DNA of 64,000 bases from Bacteroidota bacterium (GTDB lineage: Bacteria > Bacteroidota > Bacteroidia > Chitinophagales > Chitinophagaceae): contig JAFAGR010000096.1 of assembly GCA_023422565.1 (NCBI GenBank), positions 1 through 64,000 of the forward strand, written 5' to 3'. The number at the start of each line of letters is the position of its first letter. Position 1 is the first letter of the stretch. The notes under the pieces were generated by a model. The model was not told the origin of the DNA and ran no database searches. It saw only the letters and a list, made by a program, of their open reading frames with translations. The position numbers and the translations under genes were made by a program. Positions 46,747 through 54,873 of the stretch are shown piece by piece.

Positions 46747-47478
46747 TTATTTCAATTCTCCAAGGCGTGCAAGGTATTTGTCAACCTCGCCTGACCTTAC
46801 AGAATTATGAAGCGGAAAATTACCTTTCAATTCATTAAAGAGTTTTTTTGCCTCATCTGCCTTGCCGGTTGCCCCTGCATAAGAAGCGGCCATTAACAAT
46901 GCATCAGCAGTAATGCCCTCATCTTTCTTATTTACGTTTGCTGCTTTTTTATAAGCATCAAGGGCCTCCCCTGTTTTGTTTTGTTCTGCGTACGCATGGC
47001 CCAACATTAAATAAGCCTTGCTCTCCACCTGTGTGGCTCCGTTTGCGTCAAACTCCTTCAGGTGAGATATAGCCTTGTCGAACTCCTTTAGATGCAAATA
47101 GGTAGCACCGGCAATATAACGGGCACGGTTACCCGCACCAGTACCGCCGTATTCACTCGCCACTTTAAGAACGCCTGTAACATTTTGTTCGCCCAGGGTT
47201 CCTCCGTTTAACACTACCACTGATGAATCTTTACTGAAGCCGGCGGTGGCCATCTTGTCAAAAAGATTTTCAGCGGCAAAGATCATTTCATTCGCCTTTG
47301 TTTCCTTTGGCTTCTGAATAAATTCTTTATATCCAAACCAGGCGCCTACCGCAATTATAAAAGCGCTGCCCACGTAGATGATGGGCTTGCTATACTTATC
47401 CCAAAAATTGTTCTGCACTGCAGTTTCGGTAGTAGTAACTGTTTCCACAGTTTCGGGCCTTGCCACTGTTTTTGCCAT
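46747..47478 (-). CDS. Membrane-anchored TPR protein
   Basis: A 243-residue protein. A short cytoplasmic N terminus (~25 residues, Thr-rich) is followed by one membrane helix at about 33-52 (PIIYVGSAFIIAVGAWFGYK) and then TPR repeats (ARYIAGATYLHLKEFDKAIS, AYLMLGHAYAEQNKTGEALD, ADALLMAASYAGATGKADEA). The design resembles YfgM, the periplasmic-TPR protein linked to the Sec translocon and BamB. Function here is inferred only from that likeness. It lies 50 bases after pdhA and 18 before ribH. Confidence 0.85.
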   Translation of the reverse strand: MAKTVARPETVETVTTTETAVQNNFWDKYSKPIIYVGSAFIIAVGAWFGYKEFIQKPKETKANEMIFAAENLFDKMATAGFSKDSSVVVLNGGTLGEQNVTGVLKVASEYGGTGAGNRARYIAGATYLHLKEFDKAISHLKEFDANGATQVESKAYLMLGHAYAEQNKTGEALDAYKKAANVNKKDEGITADALLMAASYAGATGKADEAKKLFNELKGNFPLHNSVRSGEVDKYLARLGELK

Positions 47479-47528
47479 TTTCTTTTCTAGTTGTTTTTAT
47501 ACGGCCTGGAAAGTCCGTTTTTTATTTT

Positions 47529-48521
47529 TTAATCTGTAATGAATGGGTAATCCTGTTGAATATAAACGTCTTTTAGCAATTCGCTATCATCCGGCCACGG
47601 GCTTTCTTCTGCAAAGGTTACACTGTCTTCCACTTCTTTCTTCACGCGTTCATTAATGATATTGATATCCGCCTCAGAAACTTTGTACTGATCTTTCAAA
47701 ACACGGAGCACGTGTTCAATCGGATCTTTGTCTTTATACGATTCAAGTTCTTCCTTGGTTCGATATTTCTGGGGGTCGCTCATACTGTGACCCTTGTAAC
47801 GATATGTTTTAACTTCAAGCAAGGTAGGTCCGCCTTTCTCACGGGCACGGTTAACCGCACGCAACATTGCGTCGTGCACAGCTTCCGGACTCATTCCATC
47901 CACCGTATCTGCAGGCATTTCGTAAGCATCTGCCATTTTATAAATATCAAGCACCTTACTGGTACGGGCAACCGAAGTTCCCATAGCGTAGTGATTGTTT
48001 TCACAAATGAAAACAACCGGAAGGTTCCAAAGCATGGCCATATTGAATGTTTCATGCAACATTCCCTGTCGCGCAGCCCCGTCTCCAAAAAAACACAGCA
48101 CTACATTTTTTGTTCCTTTGTACGCTTCGGCAAAGGCCAGCCCCGCGCCGGTTCCAATTTGCGCACCCACAATTCCGTGACCGCCGAAAAAGTTTTCCTT
48201 CACGCCAAAAAAGTGCATGCTTCCACCCTTTCCCTTGCTGCAGCCGGTCGCCTTTCCATACAACTCAGCCATGCAGGATTTTGCCGACACGCCTTTGGCA
48301 ATTGCCAGGCCATGATCGCGATATGCTGTAATGAATTTATCATCCGGGTTGGTGGCGGTCATGCAACCTGCTGCCACCGCTTCCTGGCCGATATAGAGAT
48401 GGCAAAATCCCCTGATCTTCTGCATTCCGTACAATTGCCCTGTTTTCTCTTCAAACCTGCGGAGAAGCAGCATCAATTCATACCAATACAAATAAGTATC
48501 CTTTGAAAACTTTGTAGCCAA
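47529..48521 (-). CDS. pdhA: Pyruvate dehydrogenase E1 component, alpha subunit
   Basis: A 330-residue thiamine-diphosphate subunit. Seen: RRFEEKTGQLYGMQKIRGFCHLYIGQEA, GKGGSMHF, GGHGIVGAQIGTGAGLAFA, the ThDP/Mg motif FFGDGAARQGMLHETFNMA, and the phosphorylation-loop-like YRYKGHSMSDPQKYRTKEE. With PdhB it oxidatively decarboxylates pyruvate for acetyl-CoA. The start is TTG 48521 (MATKFSKDTYLYW), the usual N terminus of relatives. pdhB lies 4.7 kb away on the same strand; E2 and E3 are not in the window. A TATCTTTG box is 19 bases upstream. Confidence 0.95.
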   Translation of the reverse strand: MATKFSKDTYLYWYELMLLLRRFEEKTGQLYGMQKIRGFCHLYIGQEAVAAGCMTATNPDDKFITAYRDHGLAIAKGVSAKSCMAELYGKATGCSKGKGGSMHFFGVKENFFGGHGIVGAQIGTGAGLAFAEAYKGTKNVVLCFFGDGAARQGMLHETFNMAMLWNLPVVFICENNHYAMGTSVARTSKVLDIYKMADAYEMPADTVDGMSPEAVHDAMLRAVNRAREKGGPTLLEVKTYRYKGHSMSDPQKYRTKEELESYKDKDPIEHVLRVLKDQYKVSEADINIINERVKKEVEDSVTFAEESPWPDDSELLKDVYIQQDYPFITD

Positions 48522-48540
48522 AGCAGCGAATTTTAGGCGG

Positions 48541-48548
48541 CAAAGATA
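48541..48548 (-). promoter_or_regulatory. -7 box for pdhA
   Basis: TATCTTTG on the minus strand, 19 bases before the TTG start at 48521. Confidence 0.5.
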
Positions 48549-48736
48549 AGGGAGAATTGATTAAATATGCCAGCCTGAAAAGGGCTCGTTAGATAATTCA
48601 TTCTCAATGCGGGAAGCGATAAATGAGGCAGGCGATCCGGGTAAAAGGTAAAGGGTGCAAGGCTCAAGGTGTTGCACTGAAACCTGGGCATCTCCTGATT
48701 AAGTATTTTAACTGCCAATTTCTTAACATTGCAATC

Positions 48737-49810
48737 ATGCTTCGCCTCCGGCATATTTCCATTACACAGTTCAAGAACTATGAGCGTTTTTCTGTGGATT
48801 TCACGTCAAATGTGGTTGGCATTTCGGGTAAAAACGGAATGGGAAAAACAAATCTGCTGGATGCCATATACTATTCATGTTTTACCCGGAGCTATTTTAC
48901 ACATGGCGATGCTTCGAATATACTGAACGGAACAGACGGCTTTCGTTTAAAAGCGTTGTTTGAAAAGGATGGAAAAGATCTGGAAGTTATTTCTGTATAT
49001 CGCGGAGGCAACAAAAAAGAAATTTCTGTTAACGGAGTTCCATATGAAAAACTGTCGCATCACATCGGCGTGCTTCCCGTTGTAATGATAGCGCCTGACG
49101 ACGTGGAGTTAATAACAGGCGGAAGCGAAGGCCGCCGAAAATTTGTGGACACGCTCATCAGCCAGCTTAACCCCGGTTACCTCCAGGAACTCATTCGTTA
49201 TAATAAGGTGCTTCAACAACGAAACAGCCTGCTCAAAAACTGGAACCACCATTCATCGTACGAACTACTGGATGCGCTGGATCATCAAATGACGGCACCG
49301 GGAGATTCCATCTTTACTACAAGGAGGCATTACTTTCATGAGCTTATTCCTCTTGTTAAAAAATTCTACCAACGTATTGCACCCGGAAGCGATAGTATCG
49401 AATTAAATTATCAGAGCCAGTTATCAGGCAACGATCAGGCCTCTTTACTTTTGGATGGAAGGGAGAAAGACATACTACTTCAGCGAAGCAATTACGGTAT
49501 TCATAAAGATGATCTCACCCTGCAATTACACAGCCAGCCATTCAAAACAATTGCTTCGCAGGGGCAGCGAAAAAGCCTCCTGTTCGCCCTCAAACTCGCC
49601 GAATACGAAACAATACGCCATCACAAAAGTTCCTGCATTTTGTTGTTGGACGATGTGTTTGAAAAATTGGATGAAGAAAGAATGAAGAATTTAATGGAAT
49701 GGGTTTGCCTTGAAAACTCCGGGCAGGTGTTTATAACGGATACGCATAGGGGACGTTTGGAGGAAGCGTTCAATACCCTGGGAATAGCGGCCCAGGAAGT
49801 GATTCTGTGA
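48737..49810 (+). CDS. recF: DNA replication and repair protein RecF
   Basis: A 357-residue SMC-like ATPase that helps load RecA at gaps. Seen: LRLRHISITQFKNYERFSVDF, Walker A VGISGKNGMGKTNLLDAIYY, and the C-terminal QGQRKSLLFALKLAEYE signature with Walker B CILLLDDVFEKLDEERM. I start at ATG 48737 because the protein family opens exactly there; the open frame extends 38 codons upstream without likeness. It converges with the DUF721 gene, 2 bases apart. The 215-base gap before it contains a GTGCAA/TTGCAC inverted repeat (48655-48677) and pdhA promoter elements. Confidence 0.95.
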   Translation: MLRLRHISITQFKNYERFSVDFTSNVVGISGKNGMGKTNLLDAIYYSCFTRSYFTHGDASNILNGTDGFRLKALFEKDGKDLEVISVYRGGNKKEISVNGVPYEKLSHHIGVLPVVMIAPDDVELITGGSEGRRKFVDTLISQLNPGYLQELIRYNKVLQQRNSLLKNWNHHSSYELLDALDHQMTAPGDSIFTTRRHYFHELIPLVKKFYQRIAPGSDSIELNYQSQLSGNDQASLLLDGREKDILLQRSNYGIHKDDLTLQLHSQPFKTIASQGQRKSLLFALKLAEYETIRHHKSSCILLLDDVFEKLDEERMKNLMEWVCLENSGQVFITDTHRGRLEEAFNTLGIAAQEVIL

Positions 49811-49812
49811 TA

Positions 49813-50094
49813 TCAACGCACAATTACATCCGAAATTACCTTTGAGCCCAGCGCCTCATTTACCCGGCGGATAATATTCTCTTTCTGGTAGATCAATTCG
49901 TTTTTAAGAGGCGCAACTGTAGTGGATATATAAAGCGTGGTTTGAAGTATCTGGAGTTTGTCTGTATACCTGGCAATCGTTTTTCCCATGATCTCTTCCC
50001 AAACAGATTCAAGCTGCACAGCCTGCAAGCCACTTTTCATTTTGCTGTTGTTCAGAAATTCTCCGAGCGCATCTTTTAATGACATTTCACCCAT
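49813..50094 (-). CDS. DUF721 family protein (DciA-like)
   Basis: A 93-residue protein matching DUF721: SLKDALGEFLNNSKM, VWEEIMGKTIARYTDKL, TLYISTTVAPLKNELIYQKENII. Related DciA proteins load the replicative helicase in bacteria that lack DnaC, and DUF721 is a usual neighbour of recF, so a replication role is plausible. The protein is a minimal version containing only the conserved KH-like domain. Confidence 0.88.
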   Translation of the reverse strand: MGEMSLKDALGEFLNNSKMKSGLQAVQLESVWEEIMGKTIARYTDKLQILQTTLYISTTVAPLKNELIYQKENIIRRVNEALGSKVISDVIVR

Positions 50095-50115
50095 AGTGTA
50101 AAGATAGAAGGCAAT

Positions 50116-50144
50116 TTGGTGATTTGATGAATTGGTGATTTGAT
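50116..50144. repeat. Short tandem repeat, 16-base period
   Basis: TTGGTGATTTGAT occurs at 50116-50128 and again at 50132-50144 in the 53-base gap between the TraB and DUF721 genes. Such GATTTG/GGTGAT runs are, as I recall, common short intergenic repeats in Bacteroidota. Confidence 0.7.
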
Positions 50145-50147
50145 CGT

Positions 50148-51035
50148 CTATTTATTCGCCAACGGCCGCACTGTGTAACCTTGTTCCCTTAATAAATTAA
50201 TCACACCGTTTTTACCGGGCAGGTGGCCCGCTCCCACGGCAACAAATACATTACTTTTCGGCATTATTTCATTGAGCTGTTTCACCCAATTCTTGTTTCT
50301 ATTGTCCAGCAAAACCTCCTGCCCTGCTCCCATCGTAAAATCGCTTTCATTAAACAACTTTTCGATCTCCATTACGCGCTGCTTTTTATAAACATCAAGC
50401 ATCTCGTTGAATTCATCGGCGTAAGAATGGAGGCTATCAATACCTTTCAGCAGCTCTTTCGCCTGTATTTCGTAAGGAATACTATCAAAAACTGAGGACT
50501 GGAAAGCAATGTCTTCAAATCCTTTTATCTCTTTTTTCTGCTCTTTTGCGAGAATCATCAATTCCTGCTCAATGCCGCTCATGTTTTTGCAGGGCATCAA
50601 TTTCGGGTACATCATGGCCTGAAGAAACAATGGCTTCATTTTATGCACAAGGCTTAACGGGGTGTTCAAAGAATCTTTGAAGTAGGTTTCAACCTTTGCA
50701 TATTCTTCCGGTGTATAAAGATCTTTAAGAGTTTTGCCATCTTTCATATTCATGAAAAGCAGGCCTCCGAGAGTGTTGGTGAGATCATCCAGATCCATTT
50801 CAAAATAAACGTGATCAGAATTCGAAAAAGCCTGTTTTAGTGTTTCACTGAAATGAATATCATCTTTACACATCATATGGAATGTGCCAAAAATATATGT
50901 TGGCTTTGTCAAGCCCTTGCCTGAAACCTCCCACAAGAGAGAATTATCGTCCGCATTCGCGGGAAGGGAGCTTTTCTTCTGAGCGCTGCAACCATGAACC
51001 AACAGAGAAGCAAGTAGAAAATAGAACAGTTTCAT
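50148..51035 (-). CDS. TraB/GumN family lipoprotein
   Basis: A 295-residue protein with lipoprotein signal (LLASLLVHGCSAQ, cysteine at about 16). TraB/GumN motifs: PTYIFGTFHMMCKDDIHF near the N terminus, VYFEMDLDDL, MSGIEQELMILAKEQKKEI, and VFVAVGAGHLPGKNGVINLL near the end. These GxxH and GxxHLxG elements are thought to form a metal-dependent hydrolase site. It should be attached to the envelope, facing the periplasm. Substrate unknown. A TATTTTTG box sits 19 bases upstream. Confidence 0.9.
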   Translation of the reverse strand: MKLFYFLLASLLVHGCSAQKKSSLPANADDNSLLWEVSGKGLTKPTYIFGTFHMMCKDDIHFSETLKQAFSNSDHVYFEMDLDDLTNTLGGLLFMNMKDGKTLKDLYTPEEYAKVETYFKDSLNTPLSLVHKMKPLFLQAMMYPKLMPCKNMSGIEQELMILAKEQKKEIKGFEDIAFQSSVFDSIPYEIQAKELLKGIDSLHSYADEFNEMLDVYKKQRVMEIEKLFNESDFTMGAGQEVLLDNRNKNWVKQLNEIMPKSNVFVAVGAGHLPGKNGVINLLREQGYTVRPLANK

Positions 51036-51054
51036 TCAGCGAAAATTTAATCGG

Positions 51055-51062
51055 CAAAAATA
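51055..51062 (-). promoter_or_regulatory. -7 box for the TraB/GumN gene
   Basis: TATTTTTG on the minus strand, 19 bases before the ATG at 51035; weak CAA (TTG) 16 bases further. Confidence 0.4.
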
Positions 51063-51102
51063 GGCTTTATGATGTTAGCAATTTCTGAAAGTATCAGGGA
51101 TA

Positions 51103-52926
51103 TCATACAATTCCATGAAGGCTGCCACCCTTTTCAAAAACCCGGTCAATAAGTGACTCCACAACCTCATCTTTCTGAAGAACGGGAGCATGATGCGGCT
51201 TTGAACGGGCGTCAATTATCAACGGCCCGGTGCATCCCCAATGCTTATGATCATAAAACCCACCAATACCATATATATCGTAGGCAGGGTTGCATCTTGT
51301 AAAACTTACCCAGAGAAAATTGTTGAGCGTTTTAGCCACAAAATCAGCATCATCGGCCGCAATGATCATCACGATTCCCTCCATTTGTTGTTGGTATGAA
51401 AGAAGGGCATCATTTAAGGCGTCCATTTCATGTTGGGCATTTTGATAATCGGTAAACGGTTTCAAAGGAATTACGCAAACACCGGGAAAAACTAATCTCG
51501 CCGCGCGTGCCAGAAGGCAGTCAGGCAAAGAGTCCGACAATGTCCTCACAGGTTCGCCATAAGCCGCAAACACAACTTTACTTCCGCTGTTCAATCCATC
51601 GCCCGAATAATCAAGTGTATCGATGGTAGTTTGGGTTTGAAAATGCACATCGCGCTCCGGTTTAAACCGTTCCATAAAGAAGCGGAAAAATTCTTCTATG
51701 TTATTCACACTTAAAGACGGGGGAGTTCCTGCAGTGATGAACAGGAATTTCGCGAGGCTTAGTTGTCCGGTTCCCAATATCCTGTTGGCGATGGTGAGTA
51801 TCTCTGAAGGTCGTACTGCCGGGCTGAAGGGCGTGTACCTTTCGCTGCCAATTGCTAACAGCAAGGGATGTACGCCGGCCGCGTCGACGGCGTTTACTTC
51901 TTTAAGTCCGGGTATTTCCTGCTGCAAGGCCTTGCCCGTAATTTCATGAATAAGTGCGCCGAAACTTGTGTCCTCCTGCGGGGGCCGGCCGACAACTGTG
52001 AATGGCCACACTGCGTTCTGCTTTGCGTACACCCCTTTAACCTTCATCAGCGGAAACGGATGTGTTAAACTGTAGTATCCCAGGTGGTCGCCAAAAGGGC
52101 CTTCGGGCTTGTTATCGTGCGGATGCACCTCGCCGGTTATTACAAAATCGGCATCCGCACTAATGCAATAACCGTTGTGGTAACCATAACGGAAACGCCT
52201 GCCCGCTAACAGCCCCGCAAAAGCAGCTTCCCCCAACCCTTCGGGTAAGGGCATTACAGCGGCAACGGAATGTGCAGGCGGTCCGCCTACAAATATGCTA
52301 ACTTTCAAAGGCTCCCCTTTCCTGTTTGCCTTTTCCTGGTGAACGCCTATTCCGCGATGGATCTGGTAGTGCAGGCCAACTTCTTCGTTCAGCGTATAGT
52401 CGTTACCGTTAAGTTGTATCCGGTACATGCCGATGTTCGCATTCATGATGCCGGGCTTTTCAATATCTTCCGTATACACCTGTGGCAGTGTAACGAAAGC
52501 TCCGCCATCCATCGGCCAATGTTTGATTAAAGGCAGATCAGATATTTTTATTTCCTGAAAACCTGCGAGCGGGTTAGAAACCTTCTGCGGCAAGGCTCTC
52601 CATGCATTCATCAGCAGGCCGGCATTCTTCACGGGATTTCTTAACGCCTTAAAAGGATCATCCTTCAGGTCAATTATCCGCTGAACATTTTCGAGTGTGT
52701 GCCTGAAAATAATCTTGCTTCTTTTAAGCGTTCCAAAAATGTTAGATGCGGTGCGAAACCGGCTTCCTTTTACATTTTCAAATAATAAGGCAGGGCCGCC
52801 TGCCTCATGAACACGAAGATGTATGGCAGCCATTTCCAGGTTCGGATCCACTTCTTCTTTCACCCGCACGAGCTCGCCTGAACTTTCAAGTTCGGTCAGG
52901 CATGATTCTAAATTCTTGTATACCAT
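51103..52926 (-). CDS. UbiD family decarboxylase
   Basis: A 607-residue prenylated-FMN-dependent decarboxylase. Seen: LESSGELVRVKEEVDPNLEM, GPALLFENVKGS, IGMYRIQLNGNDYTLNEEVG (prFMN-binding region), HPHDNKPEGPFGDHLGYYS containing the conserved glutamate, and the C-terminal TRCNPAYDIYGIGGFYDHKHWGC. The family acts on aromatic or unsaturated acids in quinone synthesis; menaquinone or ubiquinone-type precursor decarboxylation is likely, but no quinone genes adjoin it and no UbiX flavin prenyltransferase is in the window. The 246-base gap upstream to pdhB holds only a small GGGAG/CTCCC hairpin. Confidence 0.92.
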   Translation of the reverse strand: MVYKNLESCLTELESSGELVRVKEEVDPNLEMAAIHLRVHEAGGPALLFENVKGSRFRTASNIFGTLKRSKIIFRHTLENVQRIIDLKDDPFKALRNPVKNAGLLMNAWRALPQKVSNPLAGFQEIKISDLPLIKHWPMDGGAFVTLPQVYTEDIEKPGIMNANIGMYRIQLNGNDYTLNEEVGLHYQIHRGIGVHQEKANRKGEPLKVSIFVGGPPAHSVAAVMPLPEGLGEAAFAGLLAGRRFRYGYHNGYCISADADFVITGEVHPHDNKPEGPFGDHLGYYSLTHPFPLMKVKGVYAKQNAVWPFTVVGRPPQEDTSFGALIHEITGKALQQEIPGLKEVNAVDAAGVHPLLLAIGSERYTPFSPAVRPSEILTIANRILGTGQLSLAKFLFITAGTPPSLSVNNIEEFFRFFMERFKPERDVHFQTQTTIDTLDYSGDGLNSGSKVVFAAYGEPVRTLSDSLPDCLLARAARLVFPGVCVIPLKPFTDYQNAQHEMDALNDALLSYQQQMEGIVMIIAADDADFVAKTLNNFLWVSFTRCNPAYDIYGIGGFYDHKHWGCTGPLIIDARSKPHHAPVLQKDEVVESLIDRVFEKGGSLHGIV

Positions 52927-53172
52927 TTTTTGATGTGGTGAAAGATAAAGATAGTTAATTGGGAGGATGAGAATGGACGCGTGAGAGTTGGGGACGAACT
53001 GTTTCGGAATAACAGATATTCACCAAAGGATGCAGGTCTTTTATTTCGAAAATCGGCACCCGGCCTCTAGTGTTTTTGGTAACTGGATCAGAATTGCAGC
53101 CTTCGGGTGTAATCAAAACACGGGAAAGGAAGCGCGGGAGCTTCTCCCAAAAGCCATCCTAAAACGGTGTGA

Positions 53173-54156
53173 TCATTTTTTCAGATACATCACCTCTTTC
53201 ACCAGCTTAACAGTACGTGCCATATCTGGCAGGTAAGCCGCAACGAGGTTCGGTGCGTAGTGCATTGGCGCATCGGCTGCGGTTATCCGGCGGATCGGCG
53301 CATCTAAATAATCAAACCCTTCCTTTTGTATACGATAGGTAATTTCGGAAGACACAGATGAGAATGGCCACTGCTCTTCAACAATAACCAAACGGTTTGT
53401 TTTCTTTACACTGTTTAATATGGTTTCCCAATCCAGGGGACGGATGGTTCGAAGATCGATCACTTCAGCAGAGATATCTTCTTTAACAAGTTCATCAGCC
53501 GCAGCCAATGCAACTTTCATCATCTTATTAAAAGAAACTATAGTAACGTCTGATCCCTCACGCACCACTTTTGCCTTGCCTATAGGAATGATATACTCTT
53601 CTTCAGGCACTTCACCTTTATCTCCATACATTACTTCACTCTCCATAAAAACAACAGGATCGTCATCGCGTATTGCCGCCTTCAATAATCCTTTCGCATC
53701 ATACGGATTACTCACCGAAATCACTTTTATTCCCGGAATATTTGCATACAAGCTTTCAAAAGCCGTGGAGTGCTGAGCACCCAATTGGCCTGCGCTTCCA
53801 TTTGCTCCGCGGAAAACGATCGGGCAACCTACCTGTCCGCCACTCATCGCCAGCATTTTTGAAGCCGTGTTCAAAATTTGATCCAGCGCAAGAACGGCAA
53901 AGTTCCAGGTCATAAACTCCACGATCGGGCGGAGCCCGTTTTGAGCCGCACCAACCGCAATTGCTGTAAAGCCGAGTTCCGCAATCGGAGTATCAATTAC
54001 CCGGCGCGCTCCAAATTCGTCAAGCATGCCCTGGCTTACCTTGTAAGCCCCATTATATTCTGCAACCTCCTCTCCCATTAAAAAAACGCGTTCATCTCTC
54101 CTCATTTCTTCCTGCATCGCCTCGCGAAGTGCTTCCCTGAATGCTATTTGCCGCAT
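53173..54156 (-). CDS. pdhB: Pyruvate dehydrogenase E1 component, beta subunit
   Basis: A 327-residue partner of PdhA. Seen: MRQIAFREALREAMQEEMRRD, VFLMGEEVAEYNGAYKVSQGM, RVIDTPIAELGFTAIAVGAA, FMTWNFAVLALDQILN, and the C-terminal DLRTIRPLDWETI, VEEQWPFSSVSSEI. I start at ATG 54156 because MRQIAFREAL is the family start; the open frame runs eight codons upstream from a TTG inside the promoter. A near-perfect promoter lies just upstream. pdhA is 4.7 kb downstream beyond ubiD, TraB and DUF721. Confidence 0.95.
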   Translation of the reverse strand: MRQIAFREALREAMQEEMRRDERVFLMGEEVAEYNGAYKVSQGMLDEFGARRVIDTPIAELGFTAIAVGAAQNGLRPIVEFMTWNFAVLALDQILNTASKMLAMSGGQVGCPIVFRGANGSAGQLGAQHSTAFESLYANIPGIKVISVSNPYDAKGLLKAAIRDDDPVVFMESEVMYGDKGEVPEEEYIIPIGKAKVVREGSDVTIVSFNKMMKVALAAADELVKEDISAEVIDLRTIRPLDWETILNSVKKTNRLVIVEEQWPFSSVSSEITYRIQKEGFDYLDAPIRRITAADAPMHYAPNLVAAYLPDMARTVKLVKEVMYLKK

Positions 54157-54177
54157 GTAGCTGGTTTTTGTGGAGAG

Positions 54178-54209
54178 CAAATTTATTTTATAAAACGCAT
54201 ACGAGCAAA
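54178..54209 (-). promoter_or_regulatory. Promoter for pdhB
   Basis: On the minus strand TTTG (54209-54206), a 20-base spacer and TAAATTTG (54185-54178), 21 bases before the ATG. Both elements match the Bacteroidota consensus. Confidence 0.75.
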
Positions 54210-54322
54210 TACATTACCTGAGGCAGTCCAACTCGCAATAAAACGAAAATTAATTTCACTCCCGGAGATATATTGAATATATTAGAAGTGTAATTACAAT
54301 CTCACTCACCAAAATCTCCCAA

Positions 54323-54802
54323 ATGAAAAAACTTACTCTACTTCTCGCGGTTATTTTTTTAATCGCAACGCCTCACTTTGCCGCCGCAACTCCTGGAAAG
54401 ATCGATTCAAAAAATCCAAAAGCATCCGAACTGTTTTTGCCTATCGGGCAAACCGGTAACCAAATTTCTCTTGAAGATCTTTCAAAGATCTCACGAAAGG
54501 ATTTTGAAAAAGTCAGCGGACACAAAATGAATGCAGGCCAAAAAATGGCTTTCAAAATTGTGCAGAAGAAGTTGCGCAATATGATAAACGAAGATGGAAC
54601 AGTCACCAACAAAACACTTTTAAAATCTACTGCGGGAGAAGGCTTTCATATTGGCGGGTTTGCACTGGGCTTCTTTCTCGGCCTCATAGGCGTGCTGATC
54701 GCCTATCTTATTGGCGATGATAAAAAATCTAAACGCGTTAAATGGGCATGGATTGGCGCAGCCATCGGGCTAGCAATCACGCTTATTTTAATACTTGCTT
54801 AA
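54323..54802 (+). CDS. Small secreted/membrane protein of unknown function
   Basis: A 159-residue protein: signal peptide (MKKLTLLLAVIFLIATPHFAAA), then about 80 polar residues including LSKISRKDFEKVSGHKMNAGQKMAFKIVQKKLR, then two C-terminal membrane helices (GGFALGFFLGLIGVLIAYLIG and WAWIGAAIGLAITLILILA) separated by a basic loop DDKKSKR. I recall similar uncharacterised Bacteroidota proteins but no function. It has the same overall plan as the YqaE-type gene at 58693. A hairpin terminator follows. Confidence 0.75.
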   Translation: MKKLTLLLAVIFLIATPHFAAATPGKIDSKNPKASELFLPIGQTGNQISLEDLSKISRKDFEKVSGHKMNAGQKMAFKIVQKKLRNMINEDGTVTNKTLLKSTAGEGFHIGGFALGFFLGLIGVLIAYLIGDDKKSKRVKWAWIGAAIGLAITLILILA

Positions 54803-54822
54803 AAACAATGTTTACTAAAAGA

Positions 54823-54847
54823 AGAGCCGCTGAAAATTTCAGCGGCT
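54823..54847. terminator. Bidirectional terminator hairpin
   Basis: A 12-bp complementary arm pair (54823-54834 with 54836-54847); the realistic stem is 9 bp with a 7-base loop. T-rich flanks on both strands; it lies between the converging 54323 and thiolase genes. Confidence 0.8.
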
Positions 54848-54873
54848 CCTTTATTATTAGTCGAAATCAAAAA

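Noticed and set aside
53136..53148. GGGAG-CTT-CTCCC hairpin downstream of pdhB considered as terminator
   Set aside because: The stem is only 5 bp with a 3-base loop and no T tract on the minus strand.
52988..53236. 82-codon plus-strand frame between ubiD and pdhB
   Set aside because: It runs into the pdhB coding region antisense, has no family likeness or promoter. The gap shows no supported gene.
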